Notes under the pieces: model-generated | The model's input: only the letters and a program-made list of their open reading frames with translations | Databases searched by the model: none | What the model was told of the DNA's origin: nothing | Position numbers and translations under genes: made by a program | In this document: piece after piece, positions 20,910 to 31,044 of the stretch | How positions within the stretch are numbered: the first letter of the stretch is position 1 | How the letters are laid out: each line of letters starts with the position of its first letter | From: Nitrospinaceae bacterium | GTDB taxonomy: Bacteria; Nitrospinota; Nitrospinia; Nitrospinales; VA-1 | NCBI GenBank assembly: GCA_029937655.1 | Contig: JAPYPK010000003.1 | Coordinates: forward strand, 1 to 38,602 | Direction of reading: 5' to 3' | Length of the DNA stretch: 38,602 nt

Positions 20910-21419
20910 TCAGACAAGTTTATTGATATAATTCTCATAAATATGGCTAAAGGTTGACGTGTGTATATCGGGCTTTAATTGCATCAAGGCGCTTATTTCG
21001 GACAACTTCATATACTTACCCTCAGAAATCTCATTCTTGTTGATACAAATATTACCATCAGTAACACATTTATAAACACGAACATGCTCCCAAAAGGTCA
21101 TACTTTGGGCAGGAATGGATAAAACCTCATCTAATTTAACACTCGAAAGACTTAATTCTTCTTTAAGTTCCCGTTTAGCACAGCTAAAATAATCTTCCCC
21201 TGACTCTACATGCCCTGCTGCAGACGAATCCCATAACCCAGGGCTTTCGTCCTTATTCATCGACCTCATCTGAAGAAACAAGCTACCAATGGAATTAAAA
21301 ACAAGAATATGTGCCGACCTGTGCATTAAGTCCTTATTGTGGACTTGAAGTCTAGAAGCTTTACCTATAATCCGATCCTCTGAATCCACCACATCCAAAA
21401 TTTCTTCGTATTCACTCAT
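20910..21419 (-). CDS. Nudix hydrolase (IPP isomerase-like subgroup)
   Basis: Nudix box variant GHVESGEDYFSCAKRELKEELSL; N-terminal DVVDSEDRIIGKASR...HRSAHILVFNSIG. Confidence 0.9.
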   Translation of the reverse strand: MSEYEEILDVVDSEDRIIGKASRLQVHNKDLMHRSAHILVFNSIGSLFLQMRSMNKDESPGLWDSSAAGHVESGEDYFSCAKRELKEELSLSSVKLDEVLSIPAQSMTFWEHVRVYKCVTDGNICINKNEISEGKYMKLSEISALMQLKPDIHTSTFSHIYENYINKLV

Positions 21420-21451
21420 ATGACAACCAAAAATATTAAAAGTTAAAACCT

Positions 21452-22780
21452 TTATCCTGATTTTTGATATTCTCGTAGATAAGAAAGTCTCGCCGGGATT
21501 TCCCCTTTCTCGCAGTAGTTATGCTTTGCAAGTAGTTTAATATCATCAACAACTCTTTTGTCGCCCTCAAAGAATATAGTCTGATACCCTTTATCAGCAA
21601 CAAGCCCACCAACTTGCAAAAGGCTCATAACCGACTTGGCATTAAATTTTTTCTCATCAACAATCACAAACAAATCCAGATCTTCGTACTTCCTAGCAAT
21701 AATAGATACAAGAGTTGATGGGCGAGCGTGAAAACCTAATGGTTTAGGAACAGGCAACTCCACTTTCACCACAATAGAAAAGCATTTCAATATTTCATCT
21801 GCCAGATTATTACCTTCATTGATAAAGTATTGACTATAAAAAAAACCGTAATTAACGATTTTGTCCAAAAGCACATTTTTATTAACTATCATAGAAATAC
21901 GTTTCCTATTCTCTCCAGGTCGGATTTCATCCTCATGACGCTCATAAAAATGCACCAACCATAAAGATACTTCAAGAAGATGCAAGGGCATTGACACATA
22001 ACCACGCAATACTTTTAACTCCTGATGTTCAGCCTCAAGCTTTGTATTTTTAACATATGTATCAAAATCCGATTGGGCATTATGAATTAAATTTTTGTGA
22101 AGACGGGCTCGATTTTCATTATATTTCTGCAAAACGGATAGCTTGAGTTCATTAATATCATCTACTCGAGAAATCTTTGAATCATTCATTAATTTCGAAA
22201 TATGTTTAATTTTATCGCATACTTCAATGACACGTTCTTTTTCGTCTTTCACTTCATCCTCGGCAACATTGCGCGGCAACCTTTTATAGGATTCAATATC
22301 AGAAAATTCAATCTGAATATCACTATCAATAGACATATTCAAACTATTTGATTCGGTATCAGCATATAACTCCTGAAGCAGGTTGAGGATAGACTGGTTA
22401 AGAAAAAACAGCACACCTACAGACTCTTTCTTAAATTCATTTTCTTTACTACTAGATTCTCTCAGATTGTAATAAGGGTATCGATCTAATATATGGCGAG
22501 TAAAAAAAGCTGCAATGGATAAGTTTCGTATTGATGCAAGACACTCAACAAAGAAACTCCATTTTTTATTTTCTCTTGCTCCATATTGATCCATAAAATT
22601 TTCTAAAGACTCGGATTCTTGAATAAGGTTCGAATAAAATTTTCTTGAGATATCTTTTTTCTCTTTGTTACGGCGCTTAAAAAGAAAGAGCACATTAAAA
22701 AATTGTTTACACGGGACTTCAGCCAGCGCAAGAAAATCTTTCTCGGATATAATTTGGGTTAACGATTTAGGTTCAGCCAT
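21452..22780 (-). CDS. Large helical protein with C-terminal HPr-like phosphocarrier domain
   Basis: C-terminal KPLGFHARPSTLVSIIARKYEDLDLFVIVDEKKFNAKSVMSLLQVGGLVADKGYQTIFFEGD matches HPr active-site His and Ser regions; N-terminal ~330 aa has no recognised domain. Confidence 0.85.
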   Translation of the reverse strand: MAEPKSLTQIISEKDFLALAEVPCKQFFNVLFLFKRRNKEKKDISRKFYSNLIQESESLENFMDQYGARENKKWSFFVECLASIRNLSIAAFFTRHILDRYPYYNLRESSSKENEFKKESVGVLFFLNQSILNLLQELYADTESNSLNMSIDSDIQIEFSDIESYKRLPRNVAEDEVKDEKERVIEVCDKIKHISKLMNDSKISRVDDINELKLSVLQKYNENRARLHKNLIHNAQSDFDTYVKNTKLEAEHQELKVLRGYVSMPLHLLEVSLWLVHFYERHEDEIRPGENRKRISMIVNKNVLLDKIVNYGFFYSQYFINEGNNLADEILKCFSIVVKVELPVPKPLGFHARPSTLVSIIARKYEDLDLFVIVDEKKFNAKSVMSLLQVGGLVADKGYQTIFFEGDKRVVDDIKLLAKHNYCEKGEIPARLSYLREYQKSG

Positions 22781-22869
22781 AAATCTCCATTCACCTTATT
22801 ACTAATAATAAAATTAAAGGTTATATTTGAAATAAAAAAACACGGTGATTAATTAAAACAATAAATTCA

Positions 22870-23409
22870 TCAAATCAAAGATTTGGAAATTATAGAAGCG
22901 GGAAGATATTTTTTCCAGATTTCCAAATGAGAGGTTGGGCCTGTTGGGATGTTAAAAAAAGGCCAATAAGAACCTGGCTTAGATGGTTTCGTGAGTAGTT
23001 GCATTCCTTTTTCGGAAGGTGTTTGATTACCTTTTTTTAAATTACACGGTTTACAGGCAACTACTACATTAATCCAATTAGATTTGCCGCCACGTGATTT
23101 TGGGAGCACATGATCAACAGTCAACGAATTATTAATTGTACCGCAATACTGACAAGTAAAGTTATCCCGACGTAAAATATTTTTCTTACTAAAAGAGATC
23201 CCCTTCCGTTTGGACCGTTTTACAATATTAAGAACACGAATTACTGCTGGGAGGTTAAATGTTGTTGTTGGAGTTCGGATCACATAACCATCACTTTCAA
23301 TAAATTCAGCTCGCTCATTAAAAACCATAATAATTGCGCGTTTTGCACTACAAAACTGAAGTGGTTCATAAGAATAGTTTAGAACCAAGCTTTTCACTGA
23401 ATTTAGCAT
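22870..23409 (-). CDS. HNH endonuclease family protein
   Basis: CQYCGTINNSLTVDHVLPKSRGGKSNWINVVVACKPCNLKKGNQTP. Confidence 0.93.
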   Translation of the reverse strand: MLNSVKSLVLNYSYEPLQFCSAKRAIIMVFNERAEFIESDGYVIRTPTTTFNLPAVIRVLNIVKRSKRKGISFSKKNILRRDNFTCQYCGTINNSLTVDHVLPKSRGGKSNWINVVVACKPCNLKKGNQTPSEKGMQLLTKPSKPGSYWPFFNIPTGPTSHLEIWKKYLPASIISKSLI

Positions 23410-23535
23410 AATTCAGGGCCTCTATAATTAACAGAAATCAACCACACTAAGAAAAAAAAATTAGACCTACAGAATTCTTTCTACATTTCATATGCGCTGT
23501 CAATATGGGTTGTATTTTTCAAACAAACAGCGTTA

Positions 23536-24951
23536 TTAAAAAATATTCCCCTTACCAAGGATAAATTTTGGGTCAAAAACCTCCTTAATAGCCTTAAGTT
23601 GAACTACAGACTCTTCTCCCACCATCATCAAAAAATATTTTTTCTTCAACTTGCCAATACCATGTTCAGCTGAAATAGTACCATTCCAATCAAGAATTTG
23701 CCGAACAAGCCTGGAATACAGTTCGTGGGCTTTTGAAACATCTTGTTCTTCGGGTAAAAAATTTATATGTAAATGATTATCACCAACATGACCAAAGACA
23801 ACATATTCAATGCCTGAACTCTCAAGTTCATTTTTATAAAAAAACATCATATCTTTAAAGTGTACACTTGGGACAGCCATATCTGTTCCTATTTTGGTTC
23901 TTTTAAGGCGGCTATTTTCTTCATTTAATAAAACAGGGATCGCGTGTCTAAATTCATGAAAACGTTTTAAATCACTGTTGGATTGAGCCATCCAAGAGTC
24001 ACTAAGTGCGCTAGTTTCTTTCAAATAATCGAACCACCCTTCTAATGCAGGATCATGGTCTGATTGTCGGTAAATATCATTTTCAAAAAACAGGGCGGAT
24101 TGAGCGACAAGAGGAATATTTGTAAACTTTTTGCGCAAGCGATTCAATGAGTACCTATCAAAATATTCAAGAGAACAAGGATTTATAAATTTATTATTTG
24201 TTTTTTTAATCAAATCAATGAAATCCCAGCACTCTTCCTCCATACTAAAAAATAAAATTCCGCTAATAAAAGACGTGGGGCGAACCTCAAGTTTCAATCT
24301 AACACGAGTAAAGATACCTAGAGTTCCATCAGAACCAATAAGCAAATCCAACCAGTCCATATTAGGCCTTACATAATAACCAGCAGCGTTTTTACATAGC
24401 GGGCTATTGTAGGTAACCTCAGGGAAAAATAATTGCTGCCCATCAGAAAAGCTAATAGGACTATCGATGGTTAACCCCCTTTTCAAAGTGGTCGAATTCC
24501 CATCAACCAGCATAATGTCTGCTTCAAGCACATAGTCTCTGGTCACACCAAATTTATAACTTCTAGAACCAGATGCATTGGTTGAAAGTGTTCCACCTAT
24601 AGACGCAAGGGTTTCAGTGGGATTAGGTGGATAGAAATATTCTGTGGCTTCTAGTTTTTTATATAGATTAGCAAGAGATGCAGCAGGACCAACGTCTATA
24701 ATGCCATTCTCTGGGTTACCAACACGATCAAATCGCTCAAGAGAAATAACACAACCAGTTTCTGGAATACGTGATGCTGTCAATCCTGTCCCAGCGCCTG
24801 CTATCGTAATTTGTTGTGTGTTCGTTTTTAAAAAAGATGAAAGTTCTTCAATAGATTCTGGGATAACAACTTTATCCGCATTACCTCCAATGTAATTTGA
24901 CGCATCCTTCAGGTAGGGAGAGATTTCTTGTGGGTCTGTCTTGCAAATCAT
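23536..24951 (-). CDS. FAD-binding oxidoreductase (GlcD/D-lactate dehydrogenase-like)
   Basis: FAD_binding_4 pattern TIAGAGTGLTASRIP, GGTLSTNASGSRSYKFGVTRDYVLEAD, C-terminal ISAEHGIGKLKKKYF. Confidence 0.92.
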   Translation of the reverse strand: MICKTDPQEISPYLKDASNYIGGNADKVVIPESIEELSSFLKTNTQQITIAGAGTGLTASRIPETGCVISLERFDRVGNPENGIIDVGPAASLANLYKKLEATEYFYPPNPTETLASIGGTLSTNASGSRSYKFGVTRDYVLEADIMLVDGNSTTLKRGLTIDSPISFSDGQQLFFPEVTYNSPLCKNAAGYYVRPNMDWLDLLIGSDGTLGIFTRVRLKLEVRPTSFISGILFFSMEEECWDFIDLIKKTNNKFINPCSLEYFDRYSLNRLRKKFTNIPLVAQSALFFENDIYRQSDHDPALEGWFDYLKETSALSDSWMAQSNSDLKRFHEFRHAIPVLLNEENSRLKRTKIGTDMAVPSVHFKDMMFFYKNELESSGIEYVVFGHVGDNHLHINFLPEEQDVSKAHELYSRLVRQILDWNGTISAEHGIGKLKKKYFLMMVGEESVVQLKAIKEVFDPKFILGKGNIF

Positions 24952-24975
24952 TTGAGTTGCCTGTCAATAATCAAA

Positions 24976-25656
24976 TCACAATGCATTAAAGTTTGTTTTT
25001 ATAAAGGTATTTAATAGATCGTAAGCTAATTCTCTAGCCATAGAAATTTTTTTTTCCTCCAGACACTCATTCACTCTTTTATTGCCAAGCAACTCAATGA
25101 GAAATTTTTTTCTATATTCTACTGAGGGGATCTTTTTTTTAGACTCAACCCTAAATTGACTTTGCAAGTTAATTTGCAGGAGCATCAGATCGCTAATAGA
25201 TTTTTTTATTAAAGGTTCAAGGTGTTGCCTTATGGATTTACTCAATAAGGGACTTCTACCACCTGTAGAAATAGCGACTTGAACTGTGTCATTAATATTA
25301 ATTACTGATGGATGACTAAAATCACTCGCTTGTGGATCGTCTGATGCGTATACATAGCAATCGTATTTTTTTTTCCCAACAATAAGAATTTCTCTATTTA
25401 TATCTGGATCATCAGTTGTTGCCAAAATCAAATCAAGTTGTTTATAGTCATTTAAAAAGTCAACACTTTCTATTTTTCTTAAATCAAGTGAAACTTTGCC
25501 TTCATCAGCGTAGTTTTTTATCGATTGTTCAGCTTGTTCAGTTACCACAAAAATCTCGCATTGCTGCGAAAGAAGGGCTTCAATCTTACGACTTGATTCA
25601 TTACCTCCACCCACAACGAGAGCACGCTTTCCTATCAAATTAAGATCAACAATCAT
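24976..25656 (-). CDS. Precorrin-2 dehydrogenase / sirohydrochlorin ferrochelatase-like (siroheme synthase N-terminal)
   Basis: GKRALVVGGGNESSRKIEALL, ATTDDPDINREI, VQVAISTGGRSPLLSKSIRQ. Confidence 0.9.
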   Translation of the reverse strand: MIVDLNLIGKRALVVGGGNESSRKIEALLSQQCEIFVVTEQAEQSIKNYADEGKVSLDLRKIESVDFLNDYKQLDLILATTDDPDINREILIVGKKKYDCYVYASDDPQASDFSHPSVININDTVQVAISTGGRSPLLSKSIRQHLEPLIKKSISDLMLLQINLQSQFRVESKKKIPSVEYRKKFLIELLGNKRVNECLEEKKISMARELAYDLLNTFIKTNFNAL

Positions 25657-25786
25657 TATAAAAATCCATTTTATAATTCTAACATATATAACTATTCATA
25701 AATCCATCTGAAAATACGTTTGTAGATTCAGTAATACTCATATAACATTTCAATTTAAGGCGACATATATACTTTCTTTTGGGGGT

Positions 25787-26734
25787 TTGATGAATCAACA
25801 AAGTATTAGTAAAACTGCAGTACTAGACGGAGTCACTCTAACTTTAAGTAAACCAGACACAACTAAACCTGAATGGATTGGTCAAAGTGAAGTTTTAAAG
25901 CAAGTCTTAGCGTGCTGGATGGTTATATCAGATAAGGACCTCCCATTATCTCCTAGAATCATTGGTATGCCCGGAATCGGGAAAACCACTTTAGGAATGG
26001 TTGCAGCTTTAGAAAGAAAACAACCACTTTATATATATCAATGCACAAGTGATACACGACCAGAAGATTTAATTGTCACTCCTGTTTTGGCTGAATCAGG
26101 GAAAATTTCTTACCACGCATCACCATTAGTGACAGCAATGATTAGCGGAGGAATCTGCATACTGGATGAAGGAAATCGAATGAACGAAAAAAGCTGGGCT
26201 TCTCTAGCTCCTCTTCTTGATCACAGGCGCTATGTTGAGTCGATCATTGCCGGACTTAGGATAAAAGCCCACAATGATTTTCGTGCTTGTGTCACGATGA
26301 ATCATGATGAGTCAACATTTGAAATTCCCGATTACATATTATCAAGACTTCAACCTACCTTGTCATTGAATATGCCTAATACTGAAGATGAGATGGCCAT
26401 CTTAAAATATCACCTTCCATTTGCTGAAGAAGAATTACTCGAAATGACCGTTAACTTCTTACAAAAGTCTCATCAACTAGACCTTGAATTCTCTCCCAGG
26501 GACGGTTTACATATATTGCAATACGCGATGAAAAGGTTGATCCAAGACAAAGATCATCCAATAGCAAAAGATATGATTTGGCAAGAATCCATTCAAAAGG
26601 TTCTTGGGGACGACGCACTAGATTTAGATGTAATGGCAGAGAAGAAAAATCGCGCCTTAGGTGGAGCACAATTACCGCAAGGACTGGGTGATTTTTTTTT
26701 CGATGAAGATAGCCCAATTCATCCTGATCGATAA
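25787..26734 (+). CDS. MoxR-family AAA+ ATPase
   Basis: Walker [12 protein letters not shown], Walker [13 protein letters not shown], sensor-1 ACVTMNHDE; likely start ATG 25790. Confidence 0.88.
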   Translation: MMNQQSISKTAVLDGVTLTLSKPDTTKPEWIGQSEVLKQVLACWMVISDKDLPLSPRIIGMPGIGKTTLGMVAALERKQPLYIYQCTSDTRPEDLIVTPVLAESGKISYHASPLVTAMISGGICILDEGNRMNEKSWASLAPLLDHRRYVESIIAGLRIKAHNDFRACVTMNHDESTFEIPDYILSRLQPTLSLNMPNTEDEMAILKYHLPFAEEELLEMTVNFLQKSHQLDLEFSPRDGLHILQYAMKRLIQDKDHPIAKDMIWQESIQKVLGDDALDLDVMAEKKNRALGGAQLPQGLGDFFFDEDSPIHPDR

Positions 26735-26739
26735 CAATA

Positions 26740-28566
26740 ATGGGTATCTTTTATCTCAGTAAAAAAATTCGATTTTTACCAGTAATACATGGCAGTGCCA
26801 GTTTCACTCGTATTATAAGAGACCGCTTATTATCATCTCCAACTGACTGTTTAGCAGTAGGCCTTCCTCCAGAGTTTCAAACAACGGTGAATGAGGGGAT
26901 CAATCACCTGCCCTTAATAACTCTGTGCTCTCAGAAAGAATCATCGGGTTCCTATAATTATGTCCCTATAGATCCTTGCCAACCCGTTATTATGGGCCTC
27001 CGCATCGCTTCGCAAGAAGGAATCCCTAGAAAGTTCATAGATTATAGTTGTGATGACTATGAACCAAGAAAAATAAACTTCCCTGACTCATACGCCTTAA
27101 GGCATATGTCTTATGAAAAGTTTTGCGCCACTCTTTTACTTTCCATTAAACGCCCTAAAGCTGACACGCTTCATGACAAAAGAGCACGGTGGATGGGATA
27201 TCAGCTTCATCAGCTAGAAATGGATTTTAGGAATATAACTGTCATCTGTTCGATTCTAGACTGGCCCTGGATAAAAGAAGCTTATGATGACAGAAAACCA
27301 TACGATAAAATATTTTCATCTTTCAACAATCCTAAAATATATGGGGTTGAAAAAGAAACACTCTTTTTTGCACTTGCGGAATTTCCTTACATAACTTATC
27401 TCAATGAGGTATATCGGCAACAAATAAAATCTGACAAAGAAGTTGTGGTTGATGGAATTAAAGAAATTCTAATAAAAGCTCGAGATATCTTCACTAAAAA
27501 ACATAAACTACGATTTCACAATCTCACATCACAATCTTTTCAAATATACCTACAGTACGTAAGAAATTTAACATTAATAGAAAGCCGCCTAACACCTGAT
27601 CTGTATACTTTAATAACAACTGCAAAACAATTCAGTGGCGACCCTTTCGCAATTGCTGTTCTTGAAGCGGCCAGAGCGTATCCTTTTCAAGACCTTAAAC
27701 ATACTAATCTCGAACCGTTAGCACTTGGAATAGATAAAGCCATAGACAGTGAAAATAACGCTATTAACATGAAAAATCGCCTATCAGAAAATCAAACAGA
27801 ATGGCGTGAAATCAACCTAAAACCAGAACCTGGCATAAAAAAACAAACTCAATGGAAACACAATTGGAATCCATATGGCCAATGCTCCTGGCCACCAGAA
27901 GATGATAAAATAGAAAGCTTTAATACTCATGTTCGAGAACAATCTAAATTACTTTTGAGCACTGACCTCGCAAGGTCCGAGAAGTTTACTTCCTCCACAA
28001 AAGACGGTGTAGATATGAGAGAAACACTTCGTCATTGGCACGAAGGCGATATCTACGTTAAAGAAATACCCCCCTCACGGGGACGTGTCGAAATCGTTGT
28101 TTTTATTTTTGACACAGAACCTAATCAAAATAAATATCAATGGTGTCAAACTTGGTATGCCGAACATAATGAAGAGTCAACATTATGTTTTTTTGCAACA
28201 AATTACATGGATGATATGATCGGTCCTGGAGTGGGTCGTGCTACATATGGCGGATGCATGATGATCTATCCACCTAGACCAATACCTGACATCTGGAAAG
28301 ACCCTAGAATTCATGTAGGAAAAACTTTAGAAGAAAAATTATTAGAAGCAGCTTTTTTTCATTCGCAAGAAAAACATATAACAGTGGTCACACCATGCCT
28401 CCCAAAGTCAAACTGGCGAAAACTTTCTCGAAAGTATCACAAAAGTATTATCCACATTCCTTTGAAACGTTTCTCTAATCAAACCATCGAAAAAGTTCGA
28501 AGATTTCATGTCCTCAATGGAAAACAAATTAGATCTTTTGCAAATCATTTTATTCAAGATTTATAG
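26740..28566 (+). CDS. Uncharacterised 608-aa protein encoded with MoxR ATPase; N-terminal part loosely DUF5682/TraB-ChaN-like
   Basis: 5-nt gap after moxR-like gene. N-terminus FLPVIHGSASFTRIIRDRLL...CLAVGLPPEF...IASQEGIPRKFIDYS resembles the 'H...LL...VLIEGP...A...GVPVRFID' layout of DUF5682. Distinct C-terminal region GDIYVKEIPPSRGRVEIVVFIFD...ESTLCFFATNYMDDMIGPGVGRATYGGCMMIYPPRPIPD. Confidence 0.85.
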   Translation: MGIFYLSKKIRFLPVIHGSASFTRIIRDRLLSSPTDCLAVGLPPEFQTTVNEGINHLPLITLCSQKESSGSYNYVPIDPCQPVIMGLRIASQEGIPRKFIDYSCDDYEPRKINFPDSYALRHMSYEKFCATLLLSIKRPKADTLHDKRARWMGYQLHQLEMDFRNITVICSILDWPWIKEAYDDRKPYDKIFSSFNNPKIYGVEKETLFFALAEFPYITYLNEVYRQQIKSDKEVVVDGIKEILIKARDIFTKKHKLRFHNLTSQSFQIYLQYVRNLTLIESRLTPDLYTLITTAKQFSGDPFAIAVLEAARAYPFQDLKHTNLEPLALGIDKAIDSENNAINMKNRLSENQTEWREINLKPEPGIKKQTQWKHNWNPYGQCSWPPEDDKIESFNTHVREQSKLLLSTDLARSEKFTSSTKDGVDMRETLRHWHEGDIYVKEIPPSRGRVEIVVFIFDTEPNQNKYQWCQTWYAEHNEESTLCFFATNYMDDMIGPGVGRATYGGCMMIYPPRPIPDIWKDPRIHVGKTLEEKLLEAAFFHSQEKHITVVTPCLPKSNWRKLSRKYHKSIIHIPLKRFSNQTIEKVRRFHVLNGKQIRSFANHFIQDL

Positions 28567-28810
28567 TAATCCCCCTTTTCAACATAGCCTCTTAATACTT
28601 TTATTTATATCTTTATTCTTTGAGTAAGAATCACCTTAAATTTAAACAATTAGGCTTACCAATAAAATTTCTATATAATTTTAGTAAGTTGAGATTTCTA
28701 TTGACCTATACTTTGAACGTCCATTCAGCATTTTCCCTTTACCAAGATTAAATCATTCGATTATTTTTTATCCACATTAGGGTCTCCTTTTTTAACTAAC
28801 ACCATTTTAA

Positions 28811-30382
28811 ATGAACAATAATAAAAAGTTAAGTCAGACTGCTGGCACCGTTGGGGGAATGACACTTATCTCTCGTTTATTAGGGTTTATAAGAGATCTT
28901 GTTATAGGAATGCAGTTTGGAGCAACTTTTGCGGCAGACGCTTTTTTTGTTGCATTCAGAATCCCTAATGTTCAACGGAAAATACTTGGTGAAGGAGCTA
29001 TTTCCGCAGCTTTTATTCCCGTTTTCACAGAAATTCGAAATAAAAAAGGAGAAGAAGACGCCTGGAAAATGGCCGCAAATTTATTTAATATTTTATTGAC
29101 GATATTGATAACTTCCTCTCTCGCTTTAGCGCTATTTGCACCCTACATAATAATGGTTTTTGCACCTGGATTCGCACAAACTTCTGAAAAATTCAATCTA
29201 ACTGTTCTCCTAACCCAATGGATGGCTCCTTATTTTCTTTTTATAGGGTTGGCTGTTTTCTGCATGGGTATACTTAACACATACAACAAGTTTGCTTTAC
29301 CGGCAATAACCCCAGCCATTCTGAATATATGCATGATCTTAGGCACACTGATAATTTCTCCCAAGCTTGACCAACCAATTTTAGGCCTAGCAGTTGGAGT
29401 AATAACTGGGGGGTTACTTCAATTCGTTATTCAAATACCAGCAATTATCCGGTGCGGGTTCAAGTTTATCCCATCCATTGATTGGAAAAATCATGAAACT
29501 TTAAGAATTAGCAAATTAATGATTCCCGCTATATTTGGTTTAGCAATTTACGAACTTAATATGTTAGTGGATACCATTCTTGCTTCTTTACTCCCAGAAG
29601 GATCTATTTCTTATTTATATTACGGGAATCGTCTGGTGCAATTACCTCTTGGTATATTCGGCGTTGCGCTAGGAGTTGCAATCCTACCAATGTTATCTCA
29701 TCAAGTTGCGAATAAGGACTTCTCTGAAATGGTAAAAACAATCGCTTTCGGAATTCGATTGATTTTATTTATAACAATCCCTGCAACCATTGGTCTTATC
29801 CTTCTAAGGTTTCCAATTGTGAACACCTTATGGGAGAGAGGGGAGTTTAATAGACTGACAACTGAAGGAACGGCAATAGCTCTACTCTATTATTCTGTTG
29901 GGTTATGTGCTTTTTGCGGAATCAAAGTCATTGTTCCAGCATTTTACTCATTAAATGATACAAAGACTCCAGCAAAAGTTGGAGTCTATTCTATGCTACT
30001 CAATATAATTCTTAATTTAATACTCATGGGTCCCTTAAAGCATGGTGGATTAGCTCTAGCAACCTCAATATCGGCCTTGTTTAATGTGATTCTATTAATC
30101 TACTTACTTAGAAGAAGAATTGGATTGATGGGGGGGCGAAAGATATTATCATCTACCATCAAACTATTTTTCATATCAGGAGTCATGGGTATTGCAGTAT
30201 ATTTATTTAACTTAACTTTTTTTGACCCTAATTCGAAGTTAGCATTAAAACTCTTCATTCTTTTTGCAGATGTTTCGATTGGTGTTTTAGTATACACCGC
30301 TATCTCACGCATAACACAAAATGAGGAATTGATATTTTTGATTGAGTTATCTCGCAAACGTAAAAAAAAATCTTCCGTCTAA
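28811..30382 (+). CDS. murJ: Lipid II flippase MurJ/MviN
   Basis: Multi-TM; SRLLGFIRDLVIGMQFGATFAADAFFVAFRIPN...GEGAISAAFIPVFTE. Confidence 0.97.
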   Translation: MNNNKKLSQTAGTVGGMTLISRLLGFIRDLVIGMQFGATFAADAFFVAFRIPNVQRKILGEGAISAAFIPVFTEIRNKKGEEDAWKMAANLFNILLTILITSSLALALFAPYIIMVFAPGFAQTSEKFNLTVLLTQWMAPYFLFIGLAVFCMGILNTYNKFALPAITPAILNICMILGTLIISPKLDQPILGLAVGVITGGLLQFVIQIPAIIRCGFKFIPSIDWKNHETLRISKLMIPAIFGLAIYELNMLVDTILASLLPEGSISYLYYGNRLVQLPLGIFGVALGVAILPMLSHQVANKDFSEMVKTIAFGIRLILFITIPATIGLILLRFPIVNTLWERGEFNRLTTEGTAIALLYYSVGLCAFCGIKVIVPAFYSLNDTKTPAKVGVYSMLLNIILNLILMGPLKHGGLALATSISALFNVILLIYLLRRRIGLMGGRKILSSTIKLFFISGVMGIAVYLFNLTFFDPNSKLALKLFILFADVSIGVLVYTAISRITQNEELIFLIELSRKRKKKSSV

Positions 30383-30429
30383 AAAACCATACAAAATAAG
30401 CCTAAAAAATTTAAAAAAGGAATATTATT

Positions 30430-31041
30430 ATGCTTGCATGTCTTGACCTTGAAGGAGTTTTGCTACCAGAAATATGGATTGCTTTTGCAGAAAAAACAGG
30501 GATAGAACAACTTAAACTTACCACCAGAGAAATTCCTGATTACGACGAATTAATGCAAGGTCGGTTAAAAATCCTTCATGACAACAACCTAAAGCTACTT
30601 GACATACAAAATGTTATTAAAACATTATCACCTATGGCAGGAGCGATTGATTTTCTTGGTTGGCTCAAATCCGAATTTCAAGTAATTATATTATCTGATA
30701 CATTTTATCAGTTTGTAGGACCCCTCATGAAGAGCCTTGATTACCCAACTTTATTTTGCCACGAACTCACAGTTAACAGCAAAGGAAGCATAACAGGGTA
30801 TCGTCTAAGACAGAAGGATGGTAAAACCAAGGCGGTCTCAGCATTAAAAAAACTAAACTTCAAGGTGATTGCAGCAGGGGACTCCTACAATGACACCGGA
30901 ATGCTGCAAGAAGCAGATGCGGGGATCTTATTTTGTCCACCTGACAATGTTATTCAGGAATTTCCACAATTTCCAGTTTCGCGAAATTACAAGGAATTTA
31001 AGAATACCCTTCTAGATTTGCGAGACTCCCTAAACAAATAA
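30430..31041 (+). CDS. thrH: Bifunctional phosphoserine phosphatase/homoserine phosphotransferase ThrH
   Basis: HAD protein closely following ThrH: ACLDLEGVLLPEIWIAFAEKTGIEQLKLTTREIPDYDELMQGRLKIL...ILSDTFYQF...AAGDSYNDTGML...ILFCPPDNVIQEFPQFP. Confidence 0.95.
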   Translation: MLACLDLEGVLLPEIWIAFAEKTGIEQLKLTTREIPDYDELMQGRLKILHDNNLKLLDIQNVIKTLSPMAGAIDFLGWLKSEFQVIILSDTFYQFVGPLMKSLDYPTLFCHELTVNSKGSITGYRLRQKDGKTKAVSALKKLNFKVIAAGDSYNDTGMLQEADAGILFCPPDNVIQEFPQFPVSRNYKEFKNTLLDLRDSLNK

Positions 31042-31044
31042 TAT

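Noticed and set aside
22870-23409. HNH endonuclease considered as a defence or homing nuclease
   Set aside because: Fits the widespread stand-alone chromosomal HNH family among housekeeping genes; no defence partners nearby.
28567-28810. 244-bp intergenic region before murJ, searched for riboswitch or sRNA
   Set aside because: Only AT-rich sequence with a TTGACC lacking a matched -10; no convincing structure by eye.
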